A stretch of 64,000 nt of DNA from Thalassospira lohafexi (lineage in GTDB: Bacteria > Pseudomonadota > Alphaproteobacteria > Rhodospirillales > Thalassospiraceae). Made by a program: the position numbers and the translations under genes. Location of the stretch: contig NZ_NXGX01000004.1 in assembly GCF_002844275.1 (NCBI RefSeq), positions 186,001 to 250,000 on the forward strand. Reading direction: 5' to 3'. Position 1 is the first letter of the stretch. Each line of letters starts with the position of its first letter. The notes under the pieces are model-generated. The model had not been told where the DNA came from. It searched no databases and saw only the letters and a list, made by a program, of their open reading frames with translations. This document shows positions 23,955 to 33,456 of this stretch, piece after piece.

Positions 23955-26252
23955 TTACCTAGCAGGTTTGCGACACCAAAACTGGTACATGCCCCTGAAC
24001 GTGTCAGGGAAACGTTCCTCAAAGCGGCACCATCGATCAAGTTGAAGGCTTTCCGGGCAATTCGGGTTTTCTTTCCGGAACTGGATCAGTGTTTGTGGCG
24101 TAGGTGTTTCAAATCCCAGGAACTCCAACCCTAGTTTGTCGAGGGCGCTTGCAATTTCAGGAATTGTAAAACGATGCTCTTGAACATGAAAGATCAAGTC
24201 TCTGCAAGGACTCAGGCTGTAAAAGTCACCGCGCATGCAAAGCTGTATGAGTTGCGGGTCGCCTTTTTCTGCGGCGGCAATGATATCCTGCCGACATCGA
24301 CGCATTTCTTCGGCAGAAGATCCATAGCCACCTTGCTCAATAAACTTACGGGCAGCGATGATGTCGGGTCGGCCTTTTTCACTGTAAAGCCCGATTTTCA
24401 TCAATCCGCCATCACGCAGGAGGTCGACCAGAACTTTCCATCCTGCCAGCGGATCCGCCATATGGTGCAGAACACCACCACATTCGATCATGTCGAATTG
24501 TTTGCCAATCTTGTCAAGTTTGAGAATGTCACCCTGTATGTATTCAAGATTTTTGATCCCGGCTTCACGTGTTTTACGCAGCGCATAGGAAAGGCTGCCA
24601 AGACTTAAATCAACGGCAGTTACCTTTGTGTTTACAAATCGTGATGCGGCCTGAATTGCATGCTGGCCGGTCCCACATCCTGCAACGAGTGTCTCTGGAT
24701 TCTCAGGTGCAGTGTAATCATCGAGTTTGAATGAAAGCGGCGGCGCGCAAAGCACGTCCTTTACCGGTTTGGGAGTTAGATGCGAAGTGTGAATCCAGCG
24801 TGGATAAGGGTTTTCCTCATACTGAGCTCGAACGTTTTGAGAGGTTGCGTCCTCAATATCGGCTATCTGAGGAATTGACTTGCGTAATGTCTTTTCGGTC
24901 TCAGGTTCTGTGATCTGAAGGCGATACACAGCCGCGCCCTCATCGTTATCTTTAGTCTGCGGGATTTGCGACTTCCATGGCATGGTGTTGAGCGGTTCAT
25001 AGCACGCAATCAGCAACCACAGGTCTTTGGAAACAGCTTTTCCTTGGGCAAAAAGACCTTCGACCTTCTGTTTCAAATTCTTCAGATGTTCTTGTTCTTT
25101 CGCATCGACAGCGTAGGCGTACTCATTGATAAAACATTGCTGCGCCAATACCGATATGAAGTTTATTTCTTGATCGTTGTGTTCGCCGCAACATGCACGA
25201 GCAAGTAGGGCGCGTCTTAGATTGGTCAGCAGCCTTTCTATACGTAAATCTGCTACCGGAACCTTTGTCATCAAGCGCATGAAAAGCGTTATTTGGCTAA
25301 GAATCTTTATATCGTCTTGAATTGGAAAGTCTTCAACGATTGCTTTATCAGCATTGTCGAGAAGGCGCGAAAATTCACTGCGATGCCTTAAGGCGCTGAT
25401 AATTGGGAACATCAGGCTGGCGGGCGACATGTCTTGCTTGTCGAGAAGTGCAAGCAATGATTGTTCCAGGCCGTCACTCGTACCGGAAAAGGACATGCCA
25501 GCGACACAGTCGCGAAAAGCGTCCCAATGGCGATCGTTATCTGGCTGAAAGTTAACGGCCTGACTGTGCAGTTTGAGGGCTTCCTGATGGCGTGACAGAT
25601 ATTGCAGAGCGATGCCTGTTGATGTCAGGATATCCGCGTCCGTCGGGCTTATTGCCCGGGCTTTTAGAAAGCTCTCAAGTGCATGATCGTATTTCTGCTG
25701 TTTGATAAGAATTTCGCCAATAGCCTTGAGGCCCTCGGCGTGGTTTGGTGCAATGCTTACCGTTTTGCGGTAGCATTCAAGTCCCGCGTCAAGTTTGTCT
25801 GCGGACGCAAGGAGCGCGCCAAGATTTTTATAGGCAGCAGCATATTCGGGTTTCAACGCTATGGCGCGACGATAGCATTCTTCAGCCGCAGCAGTATTAC
25901 CAGTTGTGTTAAAAACCACACCTAAGTTGTTATATGCTTCAGGGTTGTCGGGAAAAATCGAAAGTGAACCCTGCAAGCATTCGATTGCTTTGGCATGTTG
26001 CCCAGCTTGATGAAGTGCGATACCTGCCAAGTACAGCGCCGTCGGCTGTTTGGGGTCAATTGCCAGAATATGCTTGTACACCTCCAGCGCCTTCGAAAGG
26101 TTGCCGCTAGAATGGTGCTGTTTTCCTGCGGCAATAAGCTGCTGTATCTCAACAGATGGTGCTGGCATACTCGCACGAAGGGAACGTGCCGATAGTTTCG
26201 AAGAACCTGACGTGGACTTTTTTTCGTTGCGACGACGTTCACTTCTGTTCAT
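23955..26252 (-). CDS. TPR protein fused to a class I SAM-dependent methyltransferase
   Basis: 765 residues from the ATG at 26252, which starts MNRSERRRNEKK and lies 16 bases after fliW. Residues about 35-245 are tetratricopeptide repeats (for example KPEYAAAYKNLGALLASADK). Residues 250-470 are helical without clear motif. YEENPYPRW near 478-486 leads into a Rossmann methyltransferase with the SAM-binding loop VAGCGTGQHA (about 523-532) and the post-loop ECGGVLHHMADP. Substrate is unknown. Its position last in the flgI-to-fliW transcript and next to the flagellin genes suggests modification of flagellin, a filament glycan or a hook-associated protein. In Caulobacter a TPR-glycosyltransferase (FlmG) docks on flagellin through its TPRs, so a TPR-guided methyltransferase is a plausible parallel. 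Confidence 0.85.
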   Translation of the reverse strand: MNRSERRRNEKKSTSGSSKLSARSLRASMPAPSVEIQQLIAAGKQHHSSGNLSKALEVYKHILAIDPKQPTALYLAGIALHQAGQHAKAIECLQGSLSIFPDNPEAYNNLGVVFNTTGNTAAAEECYRRAIALKPEYAAAYKNLGALLASADKLDAGLECYRKTVSIAPNHAEGLKAIGEILIKQQKYDHALESFLKARAISPTDADILTSTGIALQYLSRHQEALKLHSQAVNFQPDNDRHWDAFRDCVAGMSFSGTSDGLEQSLLALLDKQDMSPASLMFPIISALRHRSEFSRLLDNADKAIVEDFPIQDDIKILSQITLFMRLMTKVPVADLRIERLLTNLRRALLARACCGEHNDQEINFISVLAQQCFINEYAYAVDAKEQEHLKNLKQKVEGLFAQGKAVSKDLWLLIACYEPLNTMPWKSQIPQTKDNDEGAAVYRLQITEPETEKTLRKSIPQIADIEDATSQNVRAQYEENPYPRWIHTSHLTPKPVKDVLCAPPLSFKLDDYTAPENPETLVAGCGTGQHAIQAASRFVNTKVTAVDLSLGSLSYALRKTREAGIKNLEYIQGDILKLDKIGKQFDMIECGGVLHHMADPLAGWKVLVDLLRDGGLMKIGLYSEKGRPDIIAARKFIEQGGYGSSAEEMRRCRQDIIAAAEKGDPQLIQLCMRGDFYSLSPCRDLIFHVQEHRFTIPEIASALDKLGLEFLGFETPTPQTLIQFRKENPNCPESLQLDRWCRFEERFPDTFRGMYQFWCRKPAR

Positions 26253-26268
26253 TTGGTGCCTAGTCTTT

Positions 26269-26739
26269 TTAAAGGTCCATTTGTACAGGGTAGCGGTCAT
26301 TGCCCATGACGTGTTGCCATGCTACTTGACGACCTGTATCAACGAGAATTGGCGCACGCACGTTGGTGGACAGCCTGATGCCTTTGCCATCCGGTGCACT
26401 ACGAATGGTGACGACCATTAAAATGGCCATGTCGTCGGAATTAATAGCCAAGCTTTTATGCGCTATCATCAAATCCTTATCGTCATAAACTTCGCTTTCC
26501 ATATTGTATGGTGCGACGATGAAGGACAGGTTGGCATCTGTCAGGCTTTGATAAAGCTTGAACTGATCAAGCGAACTGTTCGGGATATTGGCAAGCCCAA
26601 AGACATGATGTTCCGGGAAGCCAAGTAGGCCAACAGGCATGTAAATGCCTTTTTCCCAGCTGAATTCGATATCGCCGAATCGTGTTTCTACAGTCACGAA
26701 TTCAGGGGTTTCAGTCTCGGCAACGTTTTCGGTTTCCAT
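26269..26739 (-). CDS. fliW: FliW, flagellar assembly factor and CsrA antagonist
   Basis: 156 residues from the ATG at 26739 (METENVAETE), preceded by GGAG; a longer frame starts with TTG and has no ribosome site. The FliW core is clear: FGDIEFSWEKGIYMPVGLLGFPEH and the C-terminal STNVRAPILVDTGRQVAWQ. In Bacillus and Campylobacter FliW binds either flagellin or CsrA, so flagellin translation follows subunit demand. csrA is encoded at 52061-52339. The gene lies 97 bases after flgL. Confidence 0.94.
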   Translation of the reverse strand: METENVAETETPEFVTVETRFGDIEFSWEKGIYMPVGLLGFPEHHVFGLANIPNSSLDQFKLYQSLTDANLSFIVAPYNMESEVYDDKDLMIAHKSLAINSDDMAILMVVTIRSAPDGKGIRLSTNVRAPILVDTGRQVAWQHVMGNDRYPVQMDL

Positions 26740-26836
26740 GCCCGCTTTACTCCGACGGTCCAATGTTTTAGCTGTGCAACTGGCAAGTGATTGAACAGGC
26801 AAAACAGTTAAAGATACAAATTATTATATTAGATAA

Positions 26837-28066
26837 TCAACGCAAATAGTTAGCCAATGATAAATCTGCAGCACGCGAAATCGAAATGAAACTTGCCTGG
26901 AGTGCCGTCTCATGCTGAGACAACTCAGCAAGGGTCAACGGTACGTCAACGGTTTCAATGTCAGAAATCGCCTGCGCGGCAAAAACTTTAAAGTCTTCGT
27001 GGCGTGCTTCGAAGCGTTCAATATTGGAGATATCAAGACCAATCTGTCCCTGTACGTTAGGCAGATTATCAATTGCGTCGGAAATAAAACCAATCGCGAC
27101 GACAAGAGCATCTTCATCTTCGGTTCCGGCGGCAACGCCAAGTCCTTGGATCAATTTCTTGAATGCAGGATTGTCGGCCAGAATACCATAAGACACCTCA
27201 TATTGATCATCAACGCGCGCATTGAGGATGAGTTGGTCGCCGTCATAATAATCTGCATCTTCCCGCGGATTGGGGATTTTTTCCATTCCCAGAACCGTAA
27301 GAAGGTTGCCAACACCGCTTTCTGAGATGGTGATCGACCCATTTCCAACATTTTCGATATTTAGGCGTGGATCTCCTTCACCGCCCAAGCCACGCATGGA
27401 CGCAATCGCGCCATTGGTCGTTACGCTGTTGATTGCGTCACGCAGGTCTCCAATATCATCGGTTGCGGCATTATAATTGACAGTTGTAGTGACGCTGTTG
27501 CCATCGACATCTGTACTAACAATCTGAATTTGCCCCGAAGTAATGCCGAGCGAGGTTAGCGTGGTTGCATCCGTCAGAGTAACATCGGCGTCGCTGATAT
27601 AGTTATCTGGCGCATAAATCTTATCAAGATCAACAGCCGGTTCTTCAGAGCGGCCACCGGCAAACAGATACCGGCCGTCAAGGTTAGTATTGAGCAAGTT
27701 GGCGACTTGCTCCATGGCCTGACGAGCCTGTCCGCGAATATTAACGTCGTCGCCCTGTAGAGCAGAACTTGCTTGAATAAGAAGCGTCTTCATTTGCGTC
27801 GCAATGGTTATCATGCTGTCGACAGCTGTTTCCATGCTTTGAAGACGCAGCTTAGCTTGCGTCGTGTTGCGCAAATACTGTTCTGTGCGGGTATACTCAC
27901 CCTCAAGATTAAGGAGGCGCTGGGTGCTGTCGGCAATGCCCGAATAGTCGCGTGATTTATAACCGCTCGATGCTTGGTTTTGCAGATCAGTTACGCGCGC
28001 TGCGTTTCGGAGCGCGAGATCCGAAAGCAATGTATGGTTCGTATATGTTGCGACGCGGGTTACCAT
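26837..28066 (-). CDS. flgL: FlgL, hook-filament junction protein (HAP3)
   Basis: 409 residues, flagellin-like at both ends. The N-terminal segment (TRVATYTNHTLLSDLALRNAARVTDLQ) and DYSGIADSTQRLLNLEGEY, followed by GQARQAMEQVANLLNTNLDGRYLFAGG, are typical of FlgL. The C-terminus (LSQHETALQASFISISRAADLSLANYLR) is the axial coiled coil. It connects FlgK to the filament. It follows flgK by 27 bases in the same transcript. Confidence 0.94.
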   Translation of the reverse strand: MVTRVATYTNHTLLSDLALRNAARVTDLQNQASSGYKSRDYSGIADSTQRLLNLEGEYTRTEQYLRNTTQAKLRLQSMETAVDSMITIATQMKTLLIQASSALQGDDVNIRGQARQAMEQVANLLNTNLDGRYLFAGGRSEEPAVDLDKIYAPDNYISDADVTLTDATTLTSLGITSGQIQIVSTDVDGNSVTTTVNYNAATDDIGDLRDAINSVTTNGAIASMRGLGGEGDPRLNIENVGNGSITISESGVGNLLTVLGMEKIPNPREDADYYDGDQLILNARVDDQYEVSYGILADNPAFKKLIQGLGVAAGTEDEDALVVAIGFISDAIDNLPNVQGQIGLDISNIERFEARHEDFKVFAAQAISDIETVDVPLTLAELSQHETALQASFISISRAADLSLANYLR

Positions 28067-28093
28067 GAGAGCCTCACTTTTCTAACTCGCAGT

Positions 28094-30502
28094 TTAAACT
28101 GCTCTGAGCAATGCATCAAACATTTCATCAACCGTCGTTATGACTTGGGCTGATGCGGTGTAGGCGCGCTGGAAGATGATAAGATCTGACATCTCTTCGT
28201 CAAGGTTAACGCCCGCTTCGTTCTGTATGCGTGTGCTCAAGTCAGTCACCAGGTTTGACTGGAATTCATAACCACCTTGCGATACGGATGCCTTGGTTGC
28301 CGTAGTGGCAACAATACCAGCAGCAAAATCGGTCAACGAGGTGCGTTCTCCAGAGAGGCCGCCAGCGGCTTCAAACTGGATGTCGGAGCGTTCAAAGGTG
28401 TTGCTTAGCGCTAGAGCGGAAGTGTTGTCGCCTTCGTGAACGCCAAAGCCAATCCCCAAGCCTAGGACGGTGGTAAGGCTATCTGCATTGGGTAGCCCAC
28501 TATCGCTGAAGTAGAAGGGGTCGCCGTCGGCATCTTTAACGCTTAGCGTGTAACCGCCAAGTTGACTGTTAAATACGACACTTGCAGTGATGTTGTTATC
28601 GGTCAGTGTTGCGCTGTTGTTGATTGCATTGGCGATATCGTCAAGCGATGTCGTGCTGTCATAATCAATGTTGACGTCGGTGAAGTCTCCGCTGACAGTC
28701 AAAGTGTAGTTAAGCGGCGGTGGCACCAGCGGACCAAGGTTTGGGATGGCCGCAGCGTTGTCTACGACCGCGGTTGACGTTTCATAGGTATCGGCATTCA
28801 TCTGGCCGCGCACAATACGCGATGGGTCGTTTTGGATGGCGGCAGATACGTCCATGTTACCAGCGAGAGTCGGCTGGTCTTCGGTCATGCCGATTTTACC
28901 AGTGAGTGTACCTGCATCCGTGATCGTCATGTTGGATGTGTAATCAAGTACAAGGCGGTATCTGTTGCCATCTTCAATGATGAAGGCTGCTTCTTCTGAG
29001 GCAGCAACCGTCATGCCTGCCCCCTGAAGAGCAGTACGGATATTGTCACGCACATCTTCAAGTGAATCTGTTGCGGCATAGTTCACCGTGATTCCACCAG
29101 CCAGAACGCCTGATCCGGCAGAGATAGTGAAGGAGCTCGCAGTTGCATTCAGGGCTGTGGTAGAGCTGCTTTGTGCCGATGACGTCATCGTATCGGAACG
29201 TTTGACTGTGGCGACAAAGTCATTCAGACCAAAATAATGTGAAAAACCTTGCTCGCGACCATCACTGGTCGTGATTTGTCCATCAAGTTCATTGATTGCG
29301 ACACGGTTGCCGTCGGATCCTTCGATCACGAGTTGATTGTCAATCAGAGACGCCGTGAGGTAACCACCGGCGTCGGAACCATTAATGGCGTCAATGATGC
29401 CTTGCACTGTTGCCGGGGTTGTCGGCAGCGTAATGTCGGACCAGCTGTCAGCGGCGACAAGTTGACCATCGTCATCAAGTGCTGCGACCCGAAATGCCCC
29501 AGTTGCGGTCAAAGGGTCACTGGCGGCGACCATACGGTTACCTGAAAGGTTGGTCGGCGGTGGGAATGCCGTGCCTTTGTTATGTTCTTCGTTAATCGCG
29601 TCGCGCAATTCGCCTGCCAGTTCATTGATCTGGTCGTTCAGGGCGGGAATTTCCGAATCGCGCATATCAAACAGGCCCTTCAGTGTGCCTGTGCGCAGCG
29701 TATCAGTGATATCTGCACCATTGAGTGATATGCCGGACCCACCTGTACCGGGTTCGAAGCCTGCGGTTTGGGTGAAGGACAGGTTATTCGGCGTGCGGTC
29801 CAGTAGCGTGTTCGCGCCATTAGCCGAATAGATTACGATCGAACCATCATTCCGACTGAACGTCGTGACGTCGATGATTTTGGACAACTTGTTCAGCTTC
29901 TGATCACGCTGATCTTCAAGTTCGGTCGTCGGCTGGTCAAGGTTGTTGAGGCGTACAATGCCGGTATTGAGCTCGGAGATTTCACTCAGAAGCGTGTTGG
30001 CGTTGTCGACCTCATCGGTGATCTGATCGTCAATATCATCACGCATGTCCTGAAGCTGGGTTGACAGCTTCTCGAACGATTCCATGACTTGAAGGGCGCT
30101 CTCGATCGCTTCGACGCGCGGCGAGTTCTGATCGGGGGTAACGCCGAGTTGTTCAAATGCATCTGCCAGGTCATTAATGCGTTGGCTGATGGCGGCATCT
30201 GACTGCGGGGTGCCAAACAGGGTCTGGATACGCTGGAAGAATTCATAGCGGACTTCTTCGCGGCCGGCTTTACCCAGTTCTCCACGCATTTCACGCACCA
30301 GGCCCTCGTTCACGTTGCGATAGATATCAGCAACCTGTGAACCAGCGCCTTGACCATCAAGGGTAAGGGTTTCCTGTCCGGCGATCTTTTTTGAATAGCC
30401 CGGGGTGTTTACGTTCGAGATGTTCGAAGACGTAATCGCAATACGAGCTTGCGCCGTGTTAAGGCCTGAGATCGCTGTGTTAAGAGCCTGGGTTAGTGAC
30501 AT
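28094..30502 (-). CDS. flgK: FlgK, hook-associated protein 1
   Basis: 802 residues, longer than the enteric 550 because of an enlarged outer region. The rod-type N-terminus (LNTAISGLNTAQARIAITSSNISNVNTPGYSKK) and C-terminus (NLDEEMSDLIIFQRAYTASAQVITTVDEMFDALL) are diagnostic. The interior (about 430-700) holds repeated IN-like beta motifs (AGGITVNYAATDSLEDVRDNIRTAL and TSLDDIANAINNSATL). It forms the first junction ring between hook and filament. It is the fourth gene of the flgI transcript, 17 bases after the flgN-like gene. Confidence 0.95.
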   Translation of the reverse strand: MSLTQALNTAISGLNTAQARIAITSSNISNVNTPGYSKKIAGQETLTLDGQGAGSQVADIYRNVNEGLVREMRGELGKAGREEVRYEFFQRIQTLFGTPQSDAAISQRINDLADAFEQLGVTPDQNSPRVEAIESALQVMESFEKLSTQLQDMRDDIDDQITDEVDNANTLLSEISELNTGIVRLNNLDQPTTELEDQRDQKLNKLSKIIDVTTFSRNDGSIVIYSANGANTLLDRTPNNLSFTQTAGFEPGTGGSGISLNGADITDTLRTGTLKGLFDMRDSEIPALNDQINELAGELRDAINEEHNKGTAFPPPTNLSGNRMVAASDPLTATGAFRVAALDDDGQLVAADSWSDITLPTTPATVQGIIDAINGSDAGGYLTASLIDNQLVIEGSDGNRVAINELDGQITTSDGREQGFSHYFGLNDFVATVKRSDTMTSSAQSSSTTALNATASSFTISAGSGVLAGGITVNYAATDSLEDVRDNIRTALQGAGMTVAASEEAAFIIEDGNRYRLVLDYTSNMTITDAGTLTGKIGMTEDQPTLAGNMDVSAAIQNDPSRIVRGQMNADTYETSTAVVDNAAAIPNLGPLVPPPLNYTLTVSGDFTDVNIDYDSTTSLDDIANAINNSATLTDNNITASVVFNSQLGGYTLSVKDADGDPFYFSDSGLPNADSLTTVLGLGIGFGVHEGDNTSALALSNTFERSDIQFEAAGGLSGERTSLTDFAAGIVATTATKASVSQGGYEFQSNLVTDLSTRIQNEAGVNLDEEMSDLIIFQRAYTASAQVITTVDEMFDALLRAV

Positions 30503-30519
30503 GATGTTTGCCTTTAACC

Positions 30520-30981
30520 TTAAAGCGTTTCATTGACGCTGAATGAACCACCAGTCTTGTTGATGGTCCGACCATATCCGCCAATTGATGCCTTGCTGGC
30601 CTGAGCTGAGCGGTTATAGGTCGTGCAGTCGTCTTTGGATTTATCGTTTACCGCACGGACAATGGCCTGCACCACGCGTTCGTTGGTTGCCTTGGCGGCC
30701 TGAAGCACGGTCATATTGCGTCGGGCGGTCTCTTGAAAATCGGCCTGAAGATCGCGCAGTTCCGTGCGTTCTTCTTCGGGCAGTTCCCGAAGTTCTTCGC
30801 CGCGCGCGCGCAATTTAACGACGATCTGTTCGTATTGCATCGACAGGGCAGATTTTTCCGACAGGAACTGCTCGTATTCATCGCGTGCGATGGTCCGAAG
30901 GCCCGTGGTTTCACGTTCCAGTAGGGACATCAGGTCGTATGTCACGCTTTTAAGTTCTGCAATCAACTCTTGAGTGGTCAT
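30520..30981 (-). CDS. flgN: FlgN-like export chaperone for FlgK/FlgL
   Basis: 153 residues from the ATG at 30981 (MTTQELIAEL), which has a strong AGGAGG; a longer frame upstream overlaps the preceding gene without a ribosome site. It is an all-helical protein with the FlgN pattern: a first helix LKSVTYDLMSLLERETTGLR, then KLRARGEELRELPEEER and AARRNMTVLQAAKATN-type helix, then a loose tail. FlgN keeps FlgK and FlgL export-ready. Its place just before flgK and flgL supports this; sequence similarity is moderate. Confidence 0.8.
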   Translation of the reverse strand: MTTQELIAELKSVTYDLMSLLERETTGLRTIARDEYEQFLSEKSALSMQYEQIVVKLRARGEELRELPEEERTELRDLQADFQETARRNMTVLQAAKATNERVVQAIVRAVNDKSKDDCTTYNRSAQASKASIGGYGRTINKTGGSFSVNETL

Positions 30982-30985
30982 TTTT

Positions 30986-31333
30986 TCACCCCTCCTGGAT
31001 CTTAAGGATTTCACGTGTGACAGCATCTGCAATTCCGATGCCACCTGCACGGGTCATCTCTTGGGCATATTGTTCGACCAGCATGGAACGCATCATCGTT
31101 TCACCATGGCCACCACCAAACATTTCGTTGGTTTCGATGCCCGAGAACATATGATTGAGCATTTGGCCAAGAAACATGGATTCAAATTCTTTGCCGGACT
31201 TGATGGCTTCTTCTTTGGATTTAATATGGCCATCGGTCAGCGAGTTTACGCGTGCCGAGATATTGTTCTGAGCGCCGTTCTGTGCACTTGCTTGTGCCTG
31301 AGCCATAAGGGCCGTGGAGCTATCAGCCATCAT
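30986..31333 (-). CDS. flgJ: FlgJ-like rod-binding protein without muramidase domain
   Basis: About 115 residues. The rod-binding core is clear: KSGKEFESMFLGQMLNHMFSG, then GGGHGETMMRSMLVEQYAQEMTRAGGIGIAD. Gammaproteobacterial FlgJ adds a C-terminal peptidoglycan hydrolase; here the protein ends after the rod domain, as in many alphaproteobacteria, so a separate lytic enzyme must open the wall. Translation is coupled to flgI by a TGATG overlap; a second ATG three bases later is equally possible. Confidence 0.9.
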   Translation of the reverse strand: MMADSSTALMAQAQASAQNGAQNNISARVNSLTDGHIKSKEEAIKSGKEFESMFLGQMLNHMFSGIETNEMFGGGHGETMMRSMLVEQYAQEMTRAGGIGIADAVTREILKIQEG

Positions 31334-32475
31334 CACATCACCTCGATTTCAGCCTGAAGGGCACCCGACGTTTTAATTGCCTGAAGAATGGTGATCATAT
31401 CGCGTGGTCCGACACCAAGGCTATTAAGGCCATTAACCAGTTCCTGCAGGCTAACGCCGCTATTGAGGACACCAAGCTGGTTGTCTTCGCCTTCATCGAC
31501 CTCAATATTGGTGCGGTCTACAACCTCTGTATTCCCGCCTTGAGAAAATGGAGAAGGCTGTGAAACCTGAGGAGTTTCGGTAACACGAATGGTCAGATTG
31601 CCTTGCGCAATAGCGACCCGGTTAATGCGGACATTCTCGCCCATCACAATTGTGCCGGTATTTTCGTCAATCACCACGCGGGCGATCTGATCTGGCTCAA
31701 CACGCAGCTGTTCGATATCGGTCAACAGTGCAACGACATCCTGATTGTAGCTGTCAGGGATGACCAGGCGAACAGTGCCCGGATCGCTGGCGCGTGCTGC
31801 AACCTGGCCCAAATAAGCATTGATGGCATCTGAAACGCGACGTGCGGTGGTGAAATCCGGATTTCGCAGAACAACAGACATGTCTTGCATGGAGTTGAGA
31901 TTGAAATCGATTTCACGTTCGACAATGCCGCCGCTGGCGATCCGTGCGGACGTTGGGACGCCTTTGACAACTGTTTCTGCGTTGCCACCAGCCGAGAAAC
32001 CGCCAACTGCAAGGTTGCCCTGGGCGACGGCATAAACTTCACCGTCTGCACCAACCATCGGGGTTACCAGTAATGTACCGCCCTGAAGACTTTCAGAGGT
32101 GCCGATGGCACTGATGCTGACATCAATGCGTGATCCCTGACGGGAAAAGGGGGGCAGTGTTGCGGTTACCATGACGGCGGCAATATTATCAGAGTCAATA
32201 TCTTCGATCTGATCGCGGACGTTGATCCCAAGGCGCTCGAGCATGGCGACCATGCTTTGGCGGGTAAATTCTGCATCGCCCAGATCATCGCCGGTACCGT
32301 TCAAGCCGACCACAAGGCCATAACCAACCAGCATGTTGTCACGGACGCCTTCGAAATCGGCGATATCCTTGATGCGCGACTGAGCATGGGCCGGGGCCAT
32401 CTGCGTCAGGGCGAGCATACCCAGCGCGACGGCGATCGTCGCTTTGCGTGCTATGTTGCCAAGACCTGTGATCAT
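31333..32475 (-). CDS. flgI: FlgI, flagellar P-ring protein
   Basis: 380 residues with a signal peptide (about 1-31, ending APAHAQ) and the P-ring opening SRIKDIADFEGVRDNMLVGYGLVVGLNGTGDDL. Other family motifs are DVSISAIGTSESLQGGTLLVTPM and the C-terminal LNSLGVGPRDMITILQAIKTSGALQAEIEVM. It makes the periplasmic ring around the rod, helped by the chaperone FlgA (35112-36128). It heads a minus-strand transcript with a near-perfect sigma-54 promoter at 32562-32576. Confidence 0.96.
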   Translation of the reverse strand: MITGLGNIARKATIAVALGMLALTQMAPAHAQSRIKDIADFEGVRDNMLVGYGLVVGLNGTGDDLGDAEFTRQSMVAMLERLGINVRDQIEDIDSDNIAAVMVTATLPPFSRQGSRIDVSISAIGTSESLQGGTLLVTPMVGADGEVYAVAQGNLAVGGFSAGGNAETVVKGVPTSARIASGGIVEREIDFNLNSMQDMSVVLRNPDFTTARRVSDAINAYLGQVAARASDPGTVRLVIPDSYNQDVVALLTDIEQLRVEPDQIARVVIDENTGTIVMGENVRINRVAIAQGNLTIRVTETPQVSQPSPFSQGGNTEVVDRTNIEVDEGEDNQLGVLNSGVSLQELVNGLNSLGVGPRDMITILQAIKTSGALQAEIEVM

Positions 32476-32561
32476 ACTGTTTGTTCCGCTTCGACTTGGG
32501 ATGCCTTGGCATCCAACAAATGGTGCGATCGATCATGTTAATCGCGTTTGTAAGCTGTTTT

Positions 32562-32576
32562 GCGAAAATCGTGCCA
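32562..32576 (-). promoter_or_regulatory. Sigma-54 promoter of the flgI operon
   Basis: The minus strand reads TGGCACGATTTTCGC: the -24 element TGGCACG is perfect, the -12 TCGC differs by one base, and the GG-N10-GC spacing is exact. The predicted start near 32550 gives a 75-base leader to flgI. Confidence 0.85.
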
Positions 32577-32691
32577 ACTACCGCTTTGTGCGGGCTTGAC
32601 CTGCAAGCTGTCGTCTTTGCCGAGTTTATCGGGCGAAAATCACGACTGTTTTTAGATATGGGGACCAAAAGTGCGGAGCCGTTTTAGCCAC

Positions 32692-32708
32692 TCGGCATTT
32701 TTTTCCCG
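32692..32708. promoter_or_regulatory. Degenerate CCGGCA-N5-TGCCGG-like element in the flgI/fliX divergent region
   Basis: TCGGCA, five T, TTCCCG: 9 of 12 arm positions match the dyads at 11518 and 37976. It lies about 115 bases upstream of the flgI sigma-54 promoter, a normal enhancer distance. The remainder of the 387-base gap holds the flgI promoter and no other gene. I see no clear fliX promoter. Confidence 0.25.
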
Positions 32709-32862
32709 TTGCGCGGTTTCCCAGATTGAGGGAGACTCTATCTCATACATATATAACGTATCGAGGCGTGGGTTTTATTCTGGAAGAATATAGCAGTTTG
32801 GAACCCAAACGTCATAAGGCGTTAAATGCAAGATATTACCACAGACAGGACAGGCACGGGTC

Positions 32863-33306
32863 ATGAAGGTTAGCGGTTCCAAGGCTGCCGGTACGAGCGG
32901 GGCGACGCGTAAAAAGGCGTCTGGCACGTCTGGTGGTGGCGGTTTTGCAGATGCCATGCGTTCGCTCGATTCTGGCGGAGAAGCCAGCGGTGCGGGAAGC
33001 GTTCATGGTGCTAGTGGTGTTAGTGCACTGGATGCGCTCCTCGCACTTCAGCAAAGTGGTGATGCACTTGATTCGCCCAAAAAAGCAGGCGTATTGCGCG
33101 CCAAAAGCGTGCTTGAACAGCTTGAGGCCGTGCGTGACGGGCTTTTAAGTGGGGCCTTGTCTGGTGCGCGTTTGCAGCAGTTGGTTGGGTTACTTGATCA
33201 GCAACGTGAAAATATTGACGATCCGGAACTTTCCGCCGTACTCGACGAGATTGATCTGCGTGCACGGGTCGAACTGGCCAAACTGGAAGTTTCCGGGCTG
33301 ATTTAA
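32863..33306 (+). CDS. fliX: FliX, flagellar assembly and FlbD-controlling protein
   Basis: 147 residues. A Gly/Ser/Lys-rich N-terminus (MKVSGSKAAGTSG) is followed by a helical region with the FliX pattern VSALDALLALQQ, then LEQLEAVRDGLLSGALSGARLQQL, ending in a domain RARVELAKLEVSGLI. In Caulobacter FliX is an early assembly factor that binds FlbD and couples basal-body completion to sigma-54 promoter activity. It is transcribed away from the flgI operon; dksA follows after 150 bases. Confidence 0.92.
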   Translation: MKVSGSKAAGTSGATRKKASGTSGGGGFADAMRSLDSGGEASGAGSVHGASGVSALDALLALQQSGDALDSPKKAGVLRAKSVLEQLEAVRDGLLSGALSGARLQQLVGLLDQQRENIDDPELSAVLDEIDLRARVELAKLEVSGLI

Positions 33307-33391
33307 GTCTGAAATTTCCTGTGTGTCGCACCTGAGAACCCCAGAGTTCTGGGGCTATGCGTATTCATTCATATTTATTTGTTCAATCATC

Positions 33392-33420
33392 TTGCACCGT
33401 TGGCGTGCTGCATCTATATT
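33392..33420 (+). promoter_or_regulatory. Sigma-70-type promoter of dksA
   Basis: TTGCAC, 17-base spacer, TATATT, with a predicted start near 33427, 30 bases before the dksA ATG. A small hairpin (CCCCAGA/TCTGGGG, 33339-33354) lies between fliX and this promoter but has no T-run. Confidence 0.65.
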
Positions 33421-33456
33421 GCCGCGCGATCGAACAGTCCTGTATAGAGGGCATAC

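Noticed and set aside
33339..33354. CCCCAGA/TCTGGGG hairpin after fliX as a terminator
   Set aside because: The stem is short, the loop only two bases and no T-run follows; it may be accidental.
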